This document shows positions 22,896 to 24,783 of a stretch of DNA of 24,783 nucleotides, piece after piece. The notes beneath the pieces were generated by a model. It saw only the letters and a list, made by a program, of their open reading frames with translations. It searched no databases and was not told the origin of the DNA. Numbering within the stretch: the first letter of the stretch is position 1; each line of letters begins with the position of its first letter. The stretch spans positions 1 through 24,783 of the forward strand of contig JBGVLM010000069.1 in the NCBI GenBank assembly GCA_045124255.1, in the 5' to 3' direction. A program made the translations under genes and the position numbers. The stretch comes from Eshraghiella sp045124255. Lineage in GTDB: Bacteria; Bacillota; Clostridia; Lachnospirales; Lachnospiraceae.

Positions 22896-24521
22896 TTATT
22901 TTGCAAAATCATTCAATACAAGTCCCTTGTTTCTGTCAAGAACCATTCCTATGCTCCATTCATTGATAAACAGAAGCAGCGGACGTCCTTTAAGGTCCAT
23001 AATTTTCTTCATGTCAGAGGTTCCTACAAGGCGGTCGATATTAACCTCCGTAGGATTGGCAATCCAACGGATATATTCGTATGGAAGCGGTTCAAGCCGG
23101 ATTTCTACGTTATATTCGGATTCAAGACGGAATTTTAATACGTCAAACTGGAGAACACCGACAACGCCGACGATGATTTCCTCCATACCTGTATTAAACT
23201 CCTGAAAAATCTGGATGGCACCCTCCTGAGCAATCTGATTGATACCCTTTATAAACTGTTTTCTCTTCATTGTGTCAAGCTGGCGAACCCTTGCAAAATG
23301 CTCAGGTGCAAAGGTCGGAATACCTTCGTATTCAAATTTTTTGTTGGATAGGCAGAGAGTATCACCTATTGAGAAAATACCCGGGTCAAATACACCGATA
23401 ATATCTCCGGCGTATGCTTTTTCAATAATCTTACGCTCGGAAGCCATTAACTGCTGCGGCTGGGAAAGCTTTACCTTACGTCCGCCCTGAACGTGGTTAA
23501 CGTCCATGCCTGCCTCGAATTCGCCTGAACAGATACGCATGAATGCAATTCTGTCTCTGTGTGCTTTGTTCATATTAGCCTGTATTTTGAATACAAAAGC
23601 AGAAAAATCCTCTGTAAACGGGTCAATTAAGCCCTCATTGGAAAGTCTTGGAAGCGGAGATGTGGTCATCTTTAAGAAATGACGCAGAAATGTCTCCACA
23701 CCGAAGTTGGTTAACGCAGAACCGAAAAATACAGGTGATAATTTACCGGCACTTACTGCGTCCATATCAAAGTCAGCACCTGCACCGTCAAGCAGCTCGA
23801 TATCCTCAAATAATTTGTCACGGAATGCAGAGCCGATTTCGTTGAGCAGCTCGTCTGAATCAACAGGAATGTCCTTCTCTGCAACCTCTTTCTGACCGTT
23901 CATTGCAGCGGTAAAGGTTGAAACAATCTTAGTGTTTCTGTCATAAACACCCTTAAATTCCTTGCCTGAACCGATAGGCCAGTTAATAGGGCAGGTCTTA
24001 ATTCCGAGAATACTTTCGATTTCATCACAAAGCTCGAACGGGTCGTTGGCGTCCCTGTCCATCTTATTGATAAAAGTAAAAATAGGAATGTGGCGCATTA
24101 CACATACTTTGAAAAGCTTGATTGTCTGCTTCTCAACACCCTTTGAACCGTCGATAACCATTACCGCCGAGTCGGCAGCCATTAAGGTACGGTAGGTATC
24201 CTCGGAGAAATCCTCATGTCCCGGAGTGTCCAATATGTTAATGCAGTAACCGTCATAATTAAACTGAAGAACGGAGGAGGTAACGGAAATACCTCTTTCC
24301 TTTTCAATTTCCATCCAGTCGGAAACAGCATGCTTCGCTGTTTTCTTGCCTTTAACGGAGCCGGCAAGATTGATTGCTCCTCCGTAGAGCAGGAATTTCT
24401 CAGTGAGGGTTGTTTTACCTGCGTCAGGATGTGAAATTATGGCAAAGGTTCTTCTTTTTTTGATTTCATCATTTAAATTAGCCAATGTTTTGTCCTCTTT
24501 ATCTTTTTTTAGACGTTTCAT
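22896..24521 (-). CDS. prfC: Peptide chain release factor 3
   Basis: Translational GTPase that removes RF1/RF2 from the ribosome after termination. The 541-aa reading holds all GTPase motifs: P-loop SHPDAGKTT (30-38), DTPGHEDF (98-105), NKMD (152-155). Then come the RF3 domains II and III with the LPYEYIRWI block near the C-terminus. The start is uncertain. ATG 24521 has no clear ribosome binding site and lies only about 12 nt from the predicted transcription start. A TTG at 24485 (residue 13 here) has AGAGGA 7 nt upstream and would begin with LANLNDEIKKRRTF, close to the usual RF3 N-terminus. The Lys/Asp-rich first 12 residues may therefore be untranslated. It is monocistronic, with its own promoter. 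Confidence 0.95.
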   Translation of the reverse strand: MKRLKKDKEDKTLANLNDEIKKRRTFAIISHPDAGKTTLTEKFLLYGGAINLAGSVKGKKTAKHAVSDWMEIEKERGISVTSSVLQFNYDGYCINILDTPGHEDFSEDTYRTLMAADSAVMVIDGSKGVEKQTIKLFKVCVMRHIPIFTFINKMDRDANDPFELCDEIESILGIKTCPINWPIGSGKEFKGVYDRNTKIVSTFTAAMNGQKEVAEKDIPVDSDELLNEIGSAFRDKLFEDIELLDGAGADFDMDAVSAGKLSPVFFGSALTNFGVETFLRHFLKMTTSPLPRLSNEGLIDPFTEDFSAFVFKIQANMNKAHRDRIAFMRICSGEFEAGMDVNHVQGGRKVKLSQPQQLMASERKIIEKAYAGDIIGVFDPGIFSIGDTLCLSNKKFEYEGIPTFAPEHFARVRQLDTMKRKQFIKGINQIAQEGAIQIFQEFNTGMEEIIVGVVGVLQFDVLKFRLESEYNVEIRLEPLPYEYIRWIANPTEVNIDRLVGTSDMKKIMDLKGRPLLLFINEWSIGMVLDRNKGLVLNDFAK

Positions 24522-24539
24522 ACGTCAAAATTCTTCAAA

Positions 24540-24569
24540 ATTATACCATAAAACGGGGAGGTATTTCAA
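24540..24569 (-). promoter_or_regulatory. Extended -10 promoter of prfC
   Basis: Minus strand: TTGAAA (24569-24564), an 18-nt spacer, and TATAAT (24545-24540) preceded by TGG, i.e. an extended TGnTATAAT. A GACGT - 5 nt - ACGTC inverted repeat (24511-24525) spans the ATG 24521 just after the predicted start site. Confidence 0.7.
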
Positions 24570-24659
24570 TAAGGGAAATCTTGAGTTTCCGTACTTTTAT
24601 CCACAACGCTGACATTTCGGTAGATTCGTAATAAACAATTTAAAAAAAATGCACAAAAT

Positions 24660-24783
24660 ATAAGGAATCATCTTTCTTTTTGTAGTAAAATCAAGCTACC
24701 AAACAAAAAACTCACTAAACAAAAAAGAAAGGGATTCCTTATGCTTAATTTTACATCAAACACTTACCAAATGAAAAGAGAAA
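24660..24783 (+). mobile_element. Probable left edge of an insertion sequence (truncated by the window)
   Basis: A 24-nt arm at 24660-24683 and its imperfect complement at 24719-24742 (the outer 10 nt, ATAAGGAATC, match perfectly) flank an A-rich stretch. The right arm runs into the start codon of an ORF at 24741. A TAGTAAAAT -10-like element overlaps the end of the left arm. Layout fits an IS terminal region with its transposase promoter. No right end or target duplication is visible. Confidence 0.4.
24741..24783 (+). CDS. Start of an ORF cut by the window end, possibly a transposase
   Basis: ATG 24741 opens a frame that stays open to the window end (MLNFTSNTYQMKRE, 14 residues). AAAGAAAGGGA about 5-10 nt upstream can serve as ribosome binding site, although it lies inside the right arm of the inverted repeat and would be hidden in a folded transcript. 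The start resembles N-termini I associate with DDE transposases of Lachnospiraceae, but 14 residues cannot prove it. Confidence 0.4.
   Translation, partial: MLNFTSNTYQMKRE

Noticed and set aside
24597..24605. A perfect DnaA box, TTATCCACA
   Set aside because: Only one copy, with no cluster, no AT-rich unwinding element and no dnaA/dnaN or replication gene nearby; a single 9-mer is expected by chance.

Overview
The window looks like chromosomal DNA of a low-GC, motile, spore-forming clostridial Firmicute, most likely a Lachnospiraceae member. The basis is AT-rich intergenic DNA, strong GGAGG ribosome binding sites, a GerA-family germination protein, a Cache-type chemoreceptor, QueH-type queuosine synthesis and a clostridial Agr-type peptide locus. 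The species call is inference from gene content; no rRNA or tRNA gene is present.

Layout. (1) 22-4329: a nucleoside phosphorylase followed almost without a gap by two half-size ABC exporters that overlap by 10 nt. Their ATPase motifs show the asymmetry of a heterodimeric exporter. A strong terminator (4361-4414) closes this unit, and its left arm overlaps a sigma-A-like promoter for the next gene. (2) 4462-7206: a MacB-like ABC protein with ATPase and FtsX-type permease in one chain. (3) 7422-11069: a small Xre/HigA-type regulator with an 18-bp perfect palindrome between its -35 and -10, a solitary GerA-family protein, and a methyl-accepting chemotaxis protein. (4) 11170-14015: a complete Agr-type quorum-sensing locus in the order response regulator (LytTR) - GHKL sensor kinase - AgrB protease - AgrD pro-peptide. 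The AgrD gene (13872-14015, 47 aa) is very short and easily missed. (5) 14290-15915: an exported and a membrane-anchored protein of unknown function behind a near-consensus promoter, immediately downstream of agr. (6) 15993-17789, minus strand: oligoendopeptidase F. (7) 18035-19633: QueH, a hotdog thioesterase and a YbaK-type deacylase. (8) 19783-22817: ppk and a short ppx/gppA, preceded by a Pho-box-like array of TTTACA repeats. (9) 22896-24485/24521, minus strand: peptide chain release factor 3. (10) 24660-24783: the left edge of what is probably an insertion sequence, cut by the window end.

How the parts work together. The best-defined system is the Agr circuit: AgrD is processed by AgrB to a cyclic thiolactone signal, sensed by the AgrC-like kinase, which drives the AgrA-like LytTR regulator. 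The two unknown genes next to it are candidate outputs, but this rests on position only. PPK and PPX make and degrade polyphosphate, and the candidate PhoP repeats would tie the pair to phosphate starvation. Most transcription units end in clear intrinsic terminators, two of which sit between convergent genes. I found no CRISPR array, riboswitch, rRNA or tRNA.
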